Shown here: piece by piece, positions 54,858 to 63,400 of the stretch | Layout of the letters: every line of letters starts with the position of its first letter | Numbering within the stretch: the first letter of the stretch is position 1 | DNA from: Bacillota bacterium | Lineage (GTDB): Bacteria > Bacillota > UBA4882 > UBA8346 | Length of the DNA: 64,000 nt | Assembly: GCA_023400055.1 (NCBI GenBank) | Contig: JAEXFN010000035.1 | Location: forward strand, 212,094-276,093 | Reading direction: 5' to 3' | The notes under the pieces: generated by a model | The model's database searches: none | What the model saw: the letters and a program-made list of their open reading frames with translations, nothing else | Told to the model about the DNA's origin: nothing | Made by a program: the position numbers and the translations under genes

Positions 54858-55598
54858 ATGGCGGGCAGCTACGAATACTACATTCAATCGATTCATTCAA
54901 ATGGGGTGTCTACGATTTCACAGCAAATTAAGGCTTTCCTCTTCGACATGGACGGGGTGATCACCGACACGGTCGAATTTCACTATCAATCCTGGAAAAA
55001 GCTTTGCGCGGCCGAGAATATTCCTTTTACCAAGGCGGACAATCAGGACCTGCTGGGCCTCTCCCGCGTGGATTCCCTCCAGTTGCTCCTCGACCGCTAT
55101 CATCGTCCGGTTTCCCGGGAACAATTTAACGATTTGTATGAACGGAAAAACCAGCTTTTCCTGGAACTGATCGCCGGAATGACCTCGGCCGACCTGCTGC
55201 CCGGGGTGGCCAAATTCTTGGACGATTTACAGCGGCACCGGCTGAAGATCGCGGTGGCCTCTTCCAGCCGTAATACCCAAATCATCCTGGAACGATTGGG
55301 CATCGCCGATCGTTTCGATGCCATCGTCAACTCCAGCATGGTGGAACGGGCCAAGCCGGCTCCAGATCTCTTTCTGCACGCCGCTGCCCGGCTGGAAGTC
55401 GCTCCGGAGGAAGCGGTAGTCATCGAAGATTCGTCCGCGGGAATCGCGGCCGCCCATCGCGCCGGCATGTTGGCCATTGGCATCGGCGATCCGCAGCAGG
55501 TCGGCCTAGCCGATCTGGTCTTCTTGTCCCTGGCCGATGTCGAACTGCCATCGTTACTCCCAAAGTTGGAAAAACTCCAGCCCCTGGCGACCTCCTGA
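54858..55598 (+). CDS. beta-phosphoglucomutase-like HAD phosphatase
   Basis: The 246-aa enzyme has motif I FLFDMDGVITDT, including the second aspartate typical of mutases and phosphatases, then a cap domain, SSRNTQIILERLG, and AKPAPDLFLHAA. VIEDSSAGIAAAHRAGM holds the Mg-binding aspartate. It resembles beta-phosphoglucomutase. Sitting directly before rfaE2, it could dephosphorylate a sugar bisphosphate such as heptose bisphosphate. An internal GTG near 54906 is an alternative start. Confidence 0.82.
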   Translation: MAGSYEYYIQSIHSNGVSTISQQIKAFLFDMDGVITDTVEFHYQSWKKLCAAENIPFTKADNQDLLGLSRVDSLQLLLDRYHRPVSREQFNDLYERKNQLFLELIAGMTSADLLPGVAKFLDDLQRHRLKIAVASSSRNTQIILERLGIADRFDAIVNSSMVERAKPAPDLFLHAAARLEVAPEEAVVIEDSSAGIAAAHRAGMLAIGIGDPQQVGLADLVFLSLADVELPSLLPKLEKLQPLATS

Positions 55599-55682
55599 GG
55601 AGCGATGCCGAGGATTTTAAGGCCGGATGGCGAAGATAACCTCAGTGGCAATTTGCCTGAATCAAGCAGCGAAGGAGAAACC

Positions 55683-56162
55683 ATGCAGCAATCATTGATT
55701 ACTCCGGCGGACTTTCCCGAACTCCGCGCCGCCTGGCAGCGGCAGAACCTGAAGGTCGTCCTGACCAACGGCTGCTTCGATCTGCTCCATACCGGTCATT
55801 TGCGTACGTTTACCGAGGCCAAAAAGCTCGGCGACATTTTAGTGGTCGGGTTAAATAGCGATAGCTCGGTCCGGGCACTCAAAGGTCCGACCCGGCCGCT
55901 GATCGGCGAGACGGAACGGGCCGCCCTGGTCGCGGCTTTGAAACCCGTCGATTACGTGACGATTTTCGATGATCTGAAGGCGTCCGACCTGTTGCTGGCG
56001 CTCCGCCCGCACATATACGTCAAGGGCGGGGACTATTCCCTGGACAACTTGCCGGAACGGGACGCGATTCACCAGGTCGGAGCCCAAGCGGTCTTCGTTC
56101 CGCTGGTGGAAGGGATCTCAACCTCGGAGTTGGTCCAAAAGATCCGCGGCGCTAATATGTGA
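55683..56162 (+). CDS. rfaE2: D-glycero-beta-D-manno-heptose 1-phosphate adenylyltransferase (RfaE2-like)
   Basis: The 159-aa nucleotidyltransferase has the complete pattern of the stand-alone C-terminal HldE domain: LTNGCFDLLHTGHLR (HxGH-type site), VGLNSDSSVRALKGPTRPL, ERAALVAALKPVDYV, YVKGGDYS and GISTSELV. It would make ADP-heptose for lipopolysaccharide core or for a glycosylated surface layer. ATG 55683 follows AAGGAGA. No other heptose genes are in the window. Confidence 0.85.
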   Translation: MQQSLITPADFPELRAAWQRQNLKVVLTNGCFDLLHTGHLRTFTEAKKLGDILVVGLNSDSSVRALKGPTRPLIGETERAALVAALKPVDYVTIFDDLKASDLLLALRPHIYVKGGDYSLDNLPERDAIHQVGAQAVFVPLVEGISTSELVQKIRGANM

Positions 56163-56167
56163 GGCTG

Positions 56168-56644
56168 TTACTCCAAGCACTCCAGCAACACCACGGCCTG
56201 TGCGGCGATGCCCTCGCCCCGGCCGGTAAAACCCAATTTTTCGGTAGTCGTCGCCTTGATGTTCAGCACCGAACGGTCGCAACCGGCCACGCCGGCCAGA
56301 CGCTCGCGCATCTGGGGAATATATCCGGCCAACTTGGGGCGCTGAGCGATGATGGTGGCATCGACATTGCCGATCCGGTAGCCCGCCTCCGCCACCAGGC
56401 GCAAGACCTCGGCCAACAGTTGAGTGCTGTCGGCACCACGGTAGCGGGGATCGGTGTCCGGGAAATGAATCCCGATATCTCCGGCGCCGATCGCTCCGAG
56501 CAACGCGTCCATGATCGCGTGAATGAGCACGTCGGCATCGGAATGACCCAATAACCCCAATTCATAAGGAACCTTCACCCCGCCCAGGATTAATTCCCTG
56601 CCCGGTACCAGCTGGTGAACATCAAACCCTTGCCCGATCCGCAT
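56168..56644 (-). CDS. ispF: 2-C-methyl-D-erythritol 2,4-cyclodiphosphate synthase
   Basis: The 158-aa enzyme closes the cyclodiphosphate in the non-mevalonate isoprenoid pathway. The metal site is GFDVHQL, followed by GHSDADVLIHAIMDALLGA and DTDPRYRGADS. Length and motifs are standard. Its start lies 23 bases inside ispD, so they are coupled. It ends 5 bases from the convergent rfaE2 gene with no clear terminator between. Confidence 0.95.
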   Translation of the reverse strand: MRIGQGFDVHQLVPGRELILGGVKVPYELGLLGHSDADVLIHAIMDALLGAIGAGDIGIHFPDTDPRYRGADSTQLLAEVLRLVAEAGYRIGNVDATIIAQRPKLAGYIPQMRERLAGVAGCDRSVLNIKATTTEKLGFTGRGEGIAAQAVVLLECLE

Positions 56645-57374
56645 CCGCTCTCCTCCTTAAGATGGTTTCGGCCAGCCAAAGATCCTCCGGCGTGGTGATC
56701 TTCAGATTCTCATATGAGCCGGCGATCAGTTTCACCCGTTTGCCGCAAGCCTCGGCCACCCCGCAATCGTCGGAAAAGCAGCCGCCGCTCATCCGGACCC
56801 GCTCATGGCAGGCCAGAATGGTCTCAAAGTCGAAAACCTGCGGCGTTTGAATCGCCCGCAGCGTGGCCCGCTCCGGCGTTCCGACGACGAAGCCCGCCGC
56901 ATCGATCTGCTTGATGGTATCCTTTACCGGCACGGCAACCCCGACCGCTCCGTACTCCCAGCCGGCGGCGATGGACGCCTCCAATATGGCTCGGGTCAAG
57001 AGCGCCCGGGCGGCATCATGGATGACCACCAGCCGGCGCCCGACGCCGCCGGACCAACCATCCCAGCCCCGCAAGTATAGCAGCCCCTGGTAGACCGAAT
57101 CCTGCCGCTCTTTGCCGCCGATGGTCAGTGCGATCCGCTGCCGCGCCTCAGCTGGCCATTCGCTCTGTAAATATTCTTCAAAATATTGCTTCTCCGCCGC
57201 GTTTACCGCCAAAACGATCATCCCGACCGCCGCTGTGGCGACAAAGGTGCGCAAGGTATGACCGATCACCGGCTCCCCGTTCAGATTCAAGCGGATCTTA
57301 TTCTGCTCGGAACCCATCCGTCGGCCCAGCCCGGCCGCAGGGATCACTGCGGCGATATTGGGAATGTTTTTCAT
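56622..57374 (-). CDS. ispD: 2-C-methyl-D-erythritol 4-phosphate cytidylyltransferase
   Basis: The 250-aa enzyme makes CDP-methylerythritol. The nucleotide loop is VIPAAGLGRRMG at residues 8-19, followed by KIRLNLNGEPVIGHTL, VVIHDAARALL and a C-terminal ITTPEDLWLAE. I use ATG 57374; an in-frame ATG at 57386 is equally possible because neither has a strong ribosome binding site. Confidence 0.94.
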   Translation of the reverse strand: MKNIPNIAAVIPAAGLGRRMGSEQNKIRLNLNGEPVIGHTLRTFVATAAVGMIVLAVNAAEKQYFEEYLQSEWPAEARQRIALTIGGKERQDSVYQGLLYLRGWDGWSGGVGRRLVVIHDAARALLTRAILEASIAAGWEYGAVGVAVPVKDTIKQIDAAGFVVGTPERATLRAIQTPQVFDFETILACHERVRMSGGCFSDDCGVAEACGKRVKLIAGSYENLKITTPEDLWLAETILRRRADADRARV

Positions 57375-57423
57375 CGCAATCACCATCAATTGATTTCCAG
57401 CCCCGCCGCCCAATATCCTGCCG

Positions 57424-57492
57424 ATATAGGATGAAATAAATATCTTAACTAAAATTTACATTCCCAAAGCCGAATACCCATGAAATGAAAGC
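57424..57492. repeat. intergenic repeat family 4, copy 2
   Basis: Shares AGGATGAAATAAA, CATTCC, CCGAAT and ATGAAAT in the same order as the minus-strand reading of 16981-17057. It lies between the yacL terminator and ispD. Confidence 0.5.
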
Positions 57493-57501
57493 AAAAAAAA
57501 T

Positions 57502-57519
57502 GCTCCTTGTGAAAGGAGC
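57502..57519 (-). terminator. intrinsic terminator of the PIN/TRAM gene
   Basis: GCTCCTT pairs with AAGGAGC across a 4-nt loop, followed by eight Ts on the minus strand. It lies 10 bases past the stop. Confidence 0.9.
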
Positions 57520-57528
57520 GGAAGAAAC

Positions 57529-58575
57529 TCAGGAGGTAATTCGGGAGGCCAGGTATTCCTTGGGTTTGGCGAAGATCATCCGCCCGGCGGAAGTCTGCAG
57601 AATGCTGGTCACCAAGATTTCGATATCGAGACCGATGTAGCTCTTGCCGCCTTCCACCACGATCATGGTGCCGTCCTCCAGATAGCCGATGCCCTGGCCA
57701 TGTTCTTTGCCGTCCCGCAAGACATGAACCATCATTTCCTCGCCGGGAATAACCACCGGCTTGATGGCATTGGAGAGGTCATTGATGTTCAGCACCTGGA
57801 CCCCGTAGAGTTCGGCCACCTTATTCAGGTTATAGTCGTTGGTGACGACCTTGGCCTCGAGCTCTCTGGATAACCGCAGCAGCTTGGTGTCGACCTCGGT
57901 CAGATCGTCATAATCGCGGTCGAAGATGCGTACCGATACCAGATTTTCTTTTTGAATCTTGTTCAGGATGTCCAATCCCCGCCGGCCACGGTTGCGGCGC
58001 AACGGATCGGCGGAATCGGCGATCTTTTGGAGCTCCGACAGGACAAAAGCGGGAATGATCAATACCCCTTCTAAAAAGCCGGTTTTGCAGAGATCGGCGA
58101 TGCGTCCGTCGATGATAGCGCTGGTATCAACCACTTTAAACTGATTTTTGGTGCTGACCGCCTGGGGCGGAGCCGGTACGACCGGCTCGAATAAGAGCGC
58201 CAGCAGTTCTCTCATCTTCAGCGCGGTCACGGCCGTCATCAGCCCTACCGACAGGCAGACCAGCCAAAGCAGCGCCAGCAAACGTCCCGGCCAGGGAAAA
58301 AGCTCCACCAGCGGCCTGAAAACCGAGGCCAATAGCGCCGCGACGGCCAGTCCGGCGAGCAAACCGAGGCTTTTAATGGTCACCTCCGGACCAGTCCTTT
58401 GATGCAGCAAAAATTCGATGAGATGACAACCTTTTACCGATAATAACAAGCCCAATAATGCGCCGATAATTGCCAGAGCGACCCCCGCCGCCACGTTGAA
58501 ACGCGGATTGAAGCCCATCGCGACCAGCCATCCGGAAATACCTCCTCCCATCAACCATAAAAAATGAATAACCAT
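57529..58575 (-). CDS. yacL: PIN/TRAM-domain membrane protein (YacL-like)
   Basis: The 348-aa protein has four membrane helices in residues 1-130. A PIN nuclease-like domain follows (VVDTSAIIDGRIADL near 145, with further acidic residues in DTKLLRLSRELEAKVVTNDYNLN), and a TRAM domain lies near 275-335. It is the conserved neighbour of disA and ispD in Bacillota. The biochemical role is unproven; RNA cleavage is inferred from the fold. ATG 58575 is chosen although AAAGGAG lies rather far upstream. Confidence 0.9.
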   Translation of the reverse strand: MVIHFLWLMGGGISGWLVAMGFNPRFNVAAGVALAIIGALLGLLLSVKGCHLIEFLLHQRTGPEVTIKSLGLLAGLAVAALLASVFRPLVELFPWPGRLLALLWLVCLSVGLMTAVTALKMRELLALLFEPVVPAPPQAVSTKNQFKVVDTSAIIDGRIADLCKTGFLEGVLIIPAFVLSELQKIADSADPLRRNRGRRGLDILNKIQKENLVSVRIFDRDYDDLTEVDTKLLRLSRELEAKVVTNDYNLNKVAELYGVQVLNINDLSNAIKPVVIPGEEMMVHVLRDGKEHGQGIGYLEDGTMIVVEGGKSYIGLDIEILVTSILQTSAGRMIFAKPKEYLASRITS

Positions 58576-58718
58576 CGTGTCGAATCCACCACTCCTTTTC
58601 CTAAGCCATGCCATTTTCCTAAAATTATTATTGACCAAATTTTGGTGGATTATCCCTCCGGCCGTCCATCGTGAGGTATAATTTTTGCAATGATTGATGC
58701 GGGGAAGGACGACAAAAA

Positions 58719-58744
58719 AGCACGGACAATTCATTGCCCGTGCT
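58719..58744 (-). terminator. intrinsic terminator of carD
   Basis: A 12-bp stem with one mismatch (AGCACGG...CCGTGCT) is followed by six Ts on the minus strand, 68 bases past the carD stop. Confidence 0.8.
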
Positions 58745-58811
58745 CGTTAAATCTTGATATCGTCCTTGATAGCTATGATATAATGCGAATAAAATCTAAT
58801 AAAACCAATGG

Positions 58812-59288
58812 TCAGGATAGAAAATCATCGATCATGTCCGCCATCGTGTTTTCCGAAGTATTTTTAGCCAAAACCAACTCACTGAGCAAGATGCGCCTGG
58901 CGTTCTCCAACATTTTCTTCTCGCCGGTCGACAGTCCCTTCTGACGGTCCCGCAACACCAGGTTGCGGACCACCTCCGCCACCTCATAAATGCTGCCGCT
59001 CTTGATCTTCTCAAGGTTGGCCCGGTAACGGTGGTTCCAGTTGATCGGCATGTTGGTGGATTTATCCTTCAAGACCTCGAAGACCTTTAAAATTTCTTCC
59101 TCATCGATGATTTGACGTAGCCCGACCTCTTTCACTTTGTTCAGGGGGACCATCGCTTTCATCTCCCCCATGGGTAACTTGATAATATAATATTGTACCC
59201 GTTCGCCGGAGATCTCTTGTTCTTCGATATCCTCGATGATCCCGGCCCCGTGCATCGGATAGACTACTTTATCACCGACATTAAACAT
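58812..59288 (-). CDS. carD: CarD-family RNA polymerase-binding regulator
   Basis: The 158-aa protein has the N-terminal polymerase-interacting domain shared with Mfd (MFNVGDKVVYPMHGAGIIEDI) and a C-terminal helical DNA-binding half (LNWNHRYRANLEK-like: MPINWNHRYRANLEKIKSG). It stabilises open promoter complexes in the family. It has its own strong promoter at 59352-59380 and its own terminator, so it is expressed separately from disA. Confidence 0.92.
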   Translation of the reverse strand: MFNVGDKVVYPMHGAGIIEDIEEQEISGERVQYYIIKLPMGEMKAMVPLNKVKEVGLRQIIDEEEILKVFEVLKDKSTNMPINWNHRYRANLEKIKSGSIYEVAEVVRNLVLRDRQKGLSTGEKKMLENARRILLSELVLAKNTSENTMADMIDDFLS

Positions 59289-59351
59289 TCCAGACCTCCC
59301 GCCATTTACATCTTTATCTTACAACATTCCAGTTCATAAGTCAAGCTTATC

Positions 59352-59380
59352 ATTTTAACAGGTTTTATTTTTGTTGTCAA
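59352..59380 (-). promoter_or_regulatory. sigma-A promoter of carD
   Basis: On the minus strand TTGACA (59380-59375) and TAAAAT (59357-59352) have the ideal 17-base spacing. The ATG of carD lies about 60 bases further. Confidence 0.8.
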
Positions 59381-59539
59381 TATTTTTTTGCAGCTGATCT
59401 GCCATTTTATTTTTTTAGGCCATGGTCCCAATGATGCTTGCAATATATCCCGTTCTGTCAAAATACGACGGTTTCTCAATTTTTCGCTTTGACGACCATT
59501 TGAATATATTTCCGCTTGGAAACCGTCTCAAAAAAAATA

Positions 59540-59562
59540 ATCACCCGGTCGATTCAGGTGAT
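59540..59562 (-). terminator. terminator of the radA-disA operon
   Basis: ATCACC pairs with GGTGAT across an 11-nt loop, and a run of eight Ts (59537-59530) follows on the minus strand. It lies 98 bases past the disA stop. Confidence 0.65.
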
Positions 59563-59660
59563 CATTCTAATAAACTTCGATTCGGACCTTTATTCATCAG
59601 TCCTCTGCGGCAAGGGAACCCTCGCCCGGGAACGGCGTAGCTAAATTCGTCAATTCAAAC

Positions 59661-60749
59661 TCAAAAATGGCGGTCCAGCAAGATCTGTTCCCGCAAACGG
59701 CGCAAGCCGTCCTTGATGGTCCGCGCCCGGACTTCGCCGATGCCTTCGACGTCATCCAGTTCCTCGGTGGTCGCTTCAAGCACCTTGGGCAGGACTCCGA
59801 AGGTTTTGACCAGGTTTTCGACCACCGGGAAGGGCAGGCGCGGGATCTTCCCCAGGATCCGGTAGCCCCGGGTGGTCAGCGACAGATCCAGGCTGGTGCC
59901 CCCGGGATAGCCGAGCGTGCGCGCCAGCGCGTTGAGATCCAGCAGGTCGTCGTCATCCCAGGTGGCGACCTCCTTTTGAAACCCGTCCACCAGGCTGGCC
60001 TCGCCCCGGAAGAAGTCCCGCACCACCAGATGGCCTTCGTCCTCGATATCGATCATCAACTCATCCAGTTGCATGCTGACCAGCCGGCCCTCGCTCCCCA
60101 ATTCGAAGATATAACGCTGGATCTCGGCGGCGATCCGGTTGACCATTTCGGCCCGTTGGATGACCGTGCAAACGTCGGATAACGTGACCAGATTCTCGAA
60201 CTCCAGCGCCGACAGGTTCAATAACGATTGTTCCAGCACGCTCTTGTATTTCTGGAGCGTTTGCAGGGCCTGATTGGCTTTGGCCAGCGTCGTGCCGATG
60301 TCCCGGATCACATAGCGCTGATTGCCCTTGTATAACGTGATCACGTTGCGCCGTTGCGAGATGGCGATGACCAGTTCCCCCGTCTGGATGGCCATCCGTT
60401 CGGCGGTCCGGTGCCGGGTGCCCGTCTCCGAGGTCGGAATCAAGTAATCCGGGGTCAAATGGGCATTGGCCACGATGATGCGCCGCGCGTCCGAGGAAAG
60501 GACGATGGCCCCGTCCATCTTCGCCAGTTCATACATGGTCGACGGCTGTAACTCGGAATTGATCCGGAAACCCCCGTCCACCAGCTTCATAACGGATTCC
60601 GCATCCGAAACGACGATCAAAGCCCCGGTCCGCGCCCGCAGGATATTCTCCAGGCCCTCGTACAGCGTGGTGCCGGGGGCGACCATCTTCAAGACCTTGG
60701 CCATTTCGATGTAACGTTGATCCTCCTGGCTCAAACCGAAACCCTCCAT
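59661..60749 (-). CDS. disA: DisA, diadenylate cyclase and DNA integrity scanner
   Basis: The 362-aa enzyme makes cyclic di-AMP while scanning DNA. The DAC domain has DGAIVL near residue 75 and GTRHRTAER near 107. A helical linker (150-280) and a C-terminal helix-hairpin-helix region (LDDVEGIGEVRARTI) follow. Its ATG shares one base with the radA stop (TAATG), so translation is coupled. Length is normal. Confidence 0.96.
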   Translation of the reverse strand: MEGFGLSQEDQRYIEMAKVLKMVAPGTTLYEGLENILRARTGALIVVSDAESVMKLVDGGFRINSELQPSTMYELAKMDGAIVLSSDARRIIVANAHLTPDYLIPTSETGTRHRTAERMAIQTGELVIAISQRRNVITLYKGNQRYVIRDIGTTLAKANQALQTLQKYKSVLEQSLLNLSALEFENLVTLSDVCTVIQRAEMVNRIAAEIQRYIFELGSEGRLVSMQLDELMIDIEDEGHLVVRDFFRGEASLVDGFQKEVATWDDDDLLDLNALARTLGYPGGTSLDLSLTTRGYRILGKIPRLPFPVVENLVKTFGVLPKVLEATTEELDDVEGIGEVRARTIKDGLRRLREQILLDRHF

Positions 60750-62140
60750 TAACTTTTCTCGGTGATCTCCGGGATCACCTGAACCAGACGCCGAATATGC
60801 TCGATGGCATGCAGCCGGATGCCCGGCGGCGGATTGATCCGTTTGATGGACTGGGCCGAAAGCACGCAAGCCTCGAAGCCCAACCGTCTTCCTTCATGCA
60901 ACAGCTTTTCAAGCTCCGGAGTGGTCCGGACCTCTCCGGATAACGCCAGTTCGCCGAGGCAGAACACTTTGGCGCTCAAGGCGATCCCCCGCACCGACGA
61001 GAGCAGGGAAGCGGCGATGCCCAGATCCAGGGCCGGGTCATCCGATTCGATGCCGCCGGCGGTCGAGACGAAAATATTCTTATTGCCGAGCCGTTCGCCG
61101 ACCCAGCGCTGCAGCACCGCCGTGACCAGCAGCAGCCGGTTGCGGTCCACGCCGATAGCGATCTGGCGCGGCGGAATCCCTTCGGCGGTCTCGGTCACCA
61201 GGGTCTGAATCTCGGTGAAAATCGGCCGGCTGCCGCGGGCCGAGGCCACGATGGCCGATCCGGCCATCAGCCGGCTGCGGTTCTCCAGCAGGTACTCGGA
61301 AGGGTTTTGCACCTCCGCGAAGCCATGGCCGGTCATCTCGAACAAGGCCACCTCCTGGGTGGACCCAAATCTATTCTTGACAACCCGGGCCACTCTTAAA
61401 CTCTGGCTGCGATTTCCCTCGAGATAGATGACGACGTCCACCAGATGCTCCAGGACCCGCGGCCCGGCCAGTTCCGATTCCTTGGTCACCTGGCCGATCA
61501 GGAGGATCGGGACATTGGTCGACTTGGCCAGCTTGATCAGGTTGATGGTGCACTCCTTGATCTGCGAGGGCGCGCCCGGCGTCGAGCGCAGCGTCCGCAC
61601 GAAGGTGGACTGGATCGAATCGATCACCACCAGCACCGGTTCGAGCGCGGCGACGTGTTGTTGGATGCGGTCCAAATCCGTCTCGGAGAGCACGTATAAC
61701 GAATTGGGGAACTTGCCCAGGCGGTTGGCGCGAATCTTGGTCTGCGCGGCCGATTCTTCGCCGCTGACATAGAGCACCTTGCCGCGGCCGGCGACATTTC
61801 CGGCGGCGATCAGGCTCAGGGTGCTCTTGCCGATTCCCGGGTCGCCCACCAGCAGCATCACCGAGCCCGCCACCACGCCACCGCCGATAAGACGGTCAAA
61901 CTCGCCGATCCCCGTTTTCATCCGGATCGAATCGTCGATGACCACTTCGTTGAGGACCTGCGGCTCCTGCATGCTGCCGAGCCCGCTGAGTTCGGCCGGG
62001 CCGGGACCGGCTTCGGCCTCGACTTCCTCCTCTAACGTTCCCCATTCCTGACAGGCCGGACAGCGGCCGATCCATTTCGGCTCCTGATGGCCGCAGTTGG
62101 TACAGTAAAAAACGGTACGATTCTTTTTGCTCGCTGCCAT
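60749..62140 (-). CDS. radA: RadA / Sms DNA repair ATPase
   Basis: The 463-aa protein has an N-terminal zinc finger (CTNCGH...CPACQEW), a RecA-like core with Walker A VGDPGIGKST near residue 97, the RadA-specific KNRFG motif near 253, and a C-terminal Lon-protease-like domain (GGIESDDPALDLGIAASLLSS). It drives branch migration in recombination. The start is ATG 62140. It is the first gene of the radA-disA operon. Confidence 0.96.
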   Translation of the reverse strand: MAASKKNRTVFYCTNCGHQEPKWIGRCPACQEWGTLEEEVEAEAGPGPAELSGLGSMQEPQVLNEVVIDDSIRMKTGIGEFDRLIGGGVVAGSVMLLVGDPGIGKSTLSLIAAGNVAGRGKVLYVSGEESAAQTKIRANRLGKFPNSLYVLSETDLDRIQQHVAALEPVLVVIDSIQSTFVRTLRSTPGAPSQIKECTINLIKLAKSTNVPILLIGQVTKESELAGPRVLEHLVDVVIYLEGNRSQSLRVARVVKNRFGSTQEVALFEMTGHGFAEVQNPSEYLLENRSRLMAGSAIVASARGSRPIFTEIQTLVTETAEGIPPRQIAIGVDRNRLLLVTAVLQRWVGERLGNKNIFVSTAGGIESDDPALDLGIAASLLSSVRGIALSAKVFCLGELALSGEVRTTPELEKLLHEGRRLGFEACVLSAQSIKRINPPPGIRLHAIEHIRRLVQVIPEITEKS

Positions 62141-62500
62141 TCATCCCCCAAGCACGCACGATGTAAATGAAAACTGCCGGCCGGAGCGGCCCGCTCCCTG
62201 AAAGCCGGACCGGACGGAACATAGCCGGCCGGAGCGCCGAATCTCGGGCGCGCCTTCCGGGACGCCGGGCTTCAGATAAAAAAGGAATTTCATCCTGGAT
62301 ATGTCATGCTTCATTATTTATATTACAAGGTTTTCCGGAGTTAATAAAGACTTTTATTGTAAACTGCCAAATAAAAATCGGATGCCGCAAATTTGGCGGC
62401 GGCGATCGCAAAACCGCGCCCTGGACTCAAGCGCGGTTTTTTCATGTCAGGAATGCTTCCGGCCGTAGCTGACCCGCCGGCGGGCGGCGTCGGGACGCCT
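62141..62500. other. 360-base gap upstream of radA
   Basis: The half next to radA should contain its promoter, which was not resolved. The other half holds the terminator of the phosphorylase gene. No gene was seen. Confidence 0.5.
62410..62440. terminator. hairpin terminator of the phosphorylase gene
   Basis: AAAACCGCGC pairs with GCGCGGTTTT across an 11-nt loop. The stem's own A/T ends supply short T-runs in both directions. It lies 60 bases past the stop at 62501. Confidence 0.8.
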
Positions 62501-63286
62501 TTAGAAGAAATCGCTCTTGCACTCGCAGTGCTTCTGCTCGGGCAGCCGCTCGATCAGCATAAACAGCAAGTTCCGCAAGCGCTCATTGTTATCGTTGAAG
62601 ACCTTAAGCACCGCCTCGTGAGTGACGGGCTCGATCTCCGGATGGCCTTCCAGGCCGACATCGTAATCGGTGATCAAGGCGATATTGACGTAGCAGATCC
62701 CCAATTCCCGCGCCAGCCATCCTTCGGGGTACTGGGTCATGTTGATGACTTCCCAACCGTTCCGGCTATATTCCCGGCTCTCGGCCTTGGTCGAGAAACG
62801 CGGCCCTTGGATGACCACCACAGTGCCTTGCTCGTGAACCGTAATTCCCATCTCTTTCGCGCAGGCGATGGACAGCCGGCGCAATTCGGAACAGTATGGC
62901 TCGGCGGCGCCCATGTGGGTGGTGATCGGTCCGTCGAAAAACGTGTCTTTCCGGCCCCAGGTCCGGTTGACGAACTGGTCGACCACCACGAAATCGCCCG
63001 GCTTGACATTCGCCTGGAGACTGCCGGCGGCACACGGGCCGATGATCCGGGTCACCCCCAGTTCGCGCATGGCCCAAAGGTTGGCGCGGTAATTGATCAT
63101 GTGCGGCGGCAGTTGATGGTTCTTGCCGTGGCGCGGCAAGAAGACCACCTTGCGGCCGGCGATCTCCGCCAGGGCCAGTTTGTCGCTGGGCGCGCCATAC
63201 GGGGTATGCACCGCGACCTCTTTCACATTATCTAACAGCGAATAAAAACCGGAACCGCCGAAAATTCCAATCTCCGCTTGTTCCAT
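62501..63286 (-). CDS. mtnP: 5'-methylthioadenosine / purine nucleoside phosphorylase
   Basis: The 261-aa trimeric-type phosphorylase cleaves methylthioadenosine or a related purine nucleoside. Markers are GIFGGSGFY at the N-terminus, LPRHGKNHQLPPHMINYRAN, IGPCAAGSLQ, QGPRFSTKAESR, and NMTQYPEGWLARELGICY. The substrate could be MTA, methylthioinosine or guanosine; the sequence alone does not decide. The ATG follows GGAGG. It stands alone with its own terminator. Confidence 0.88.
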   Translation of the reverse strand: MEQAEIGIFGGSGFYSLLDNVKEVAVHTPYGAPSDKLALAEIAGRKVVFLPRHGKNHQLPPHMINYRANLWAMRELGVTRIIGPCAAGSLQANVKPGDFVVVDQFVNRTWGRKDTFFDGPITTHMGAAEPYCSELRRLSIACAKEMGITVHEQGTVVVIQGPRFSTKAESREYSRNGWEVINMTQYPEGWLARELGICYVNIALITDYDVGLEGHPEIEPVTHEAVLKVFNDNNERLRNLLFMLIERLPEQKHCECKSDFF

Positions 63287-63400
63287 TCCATAACCTCCTT
63301 CCAGTATTGTTGGCTATTTTCGCTTCAAATCCGAAAACTCCTCCTTCCAGAATATGATCGCCGTATTCCTAATCCCGCTTCGCCTGTAAACAAAGATACT

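Larger units (their letters stand above)
59289..59660. other. 372-base region between disA and carD
   Basis: It contains the carD promoter (59352-59380) and the disA terminator (59540-59562). The remaining sequence is AT-rich and shows no gene. Confidence 0.6.
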
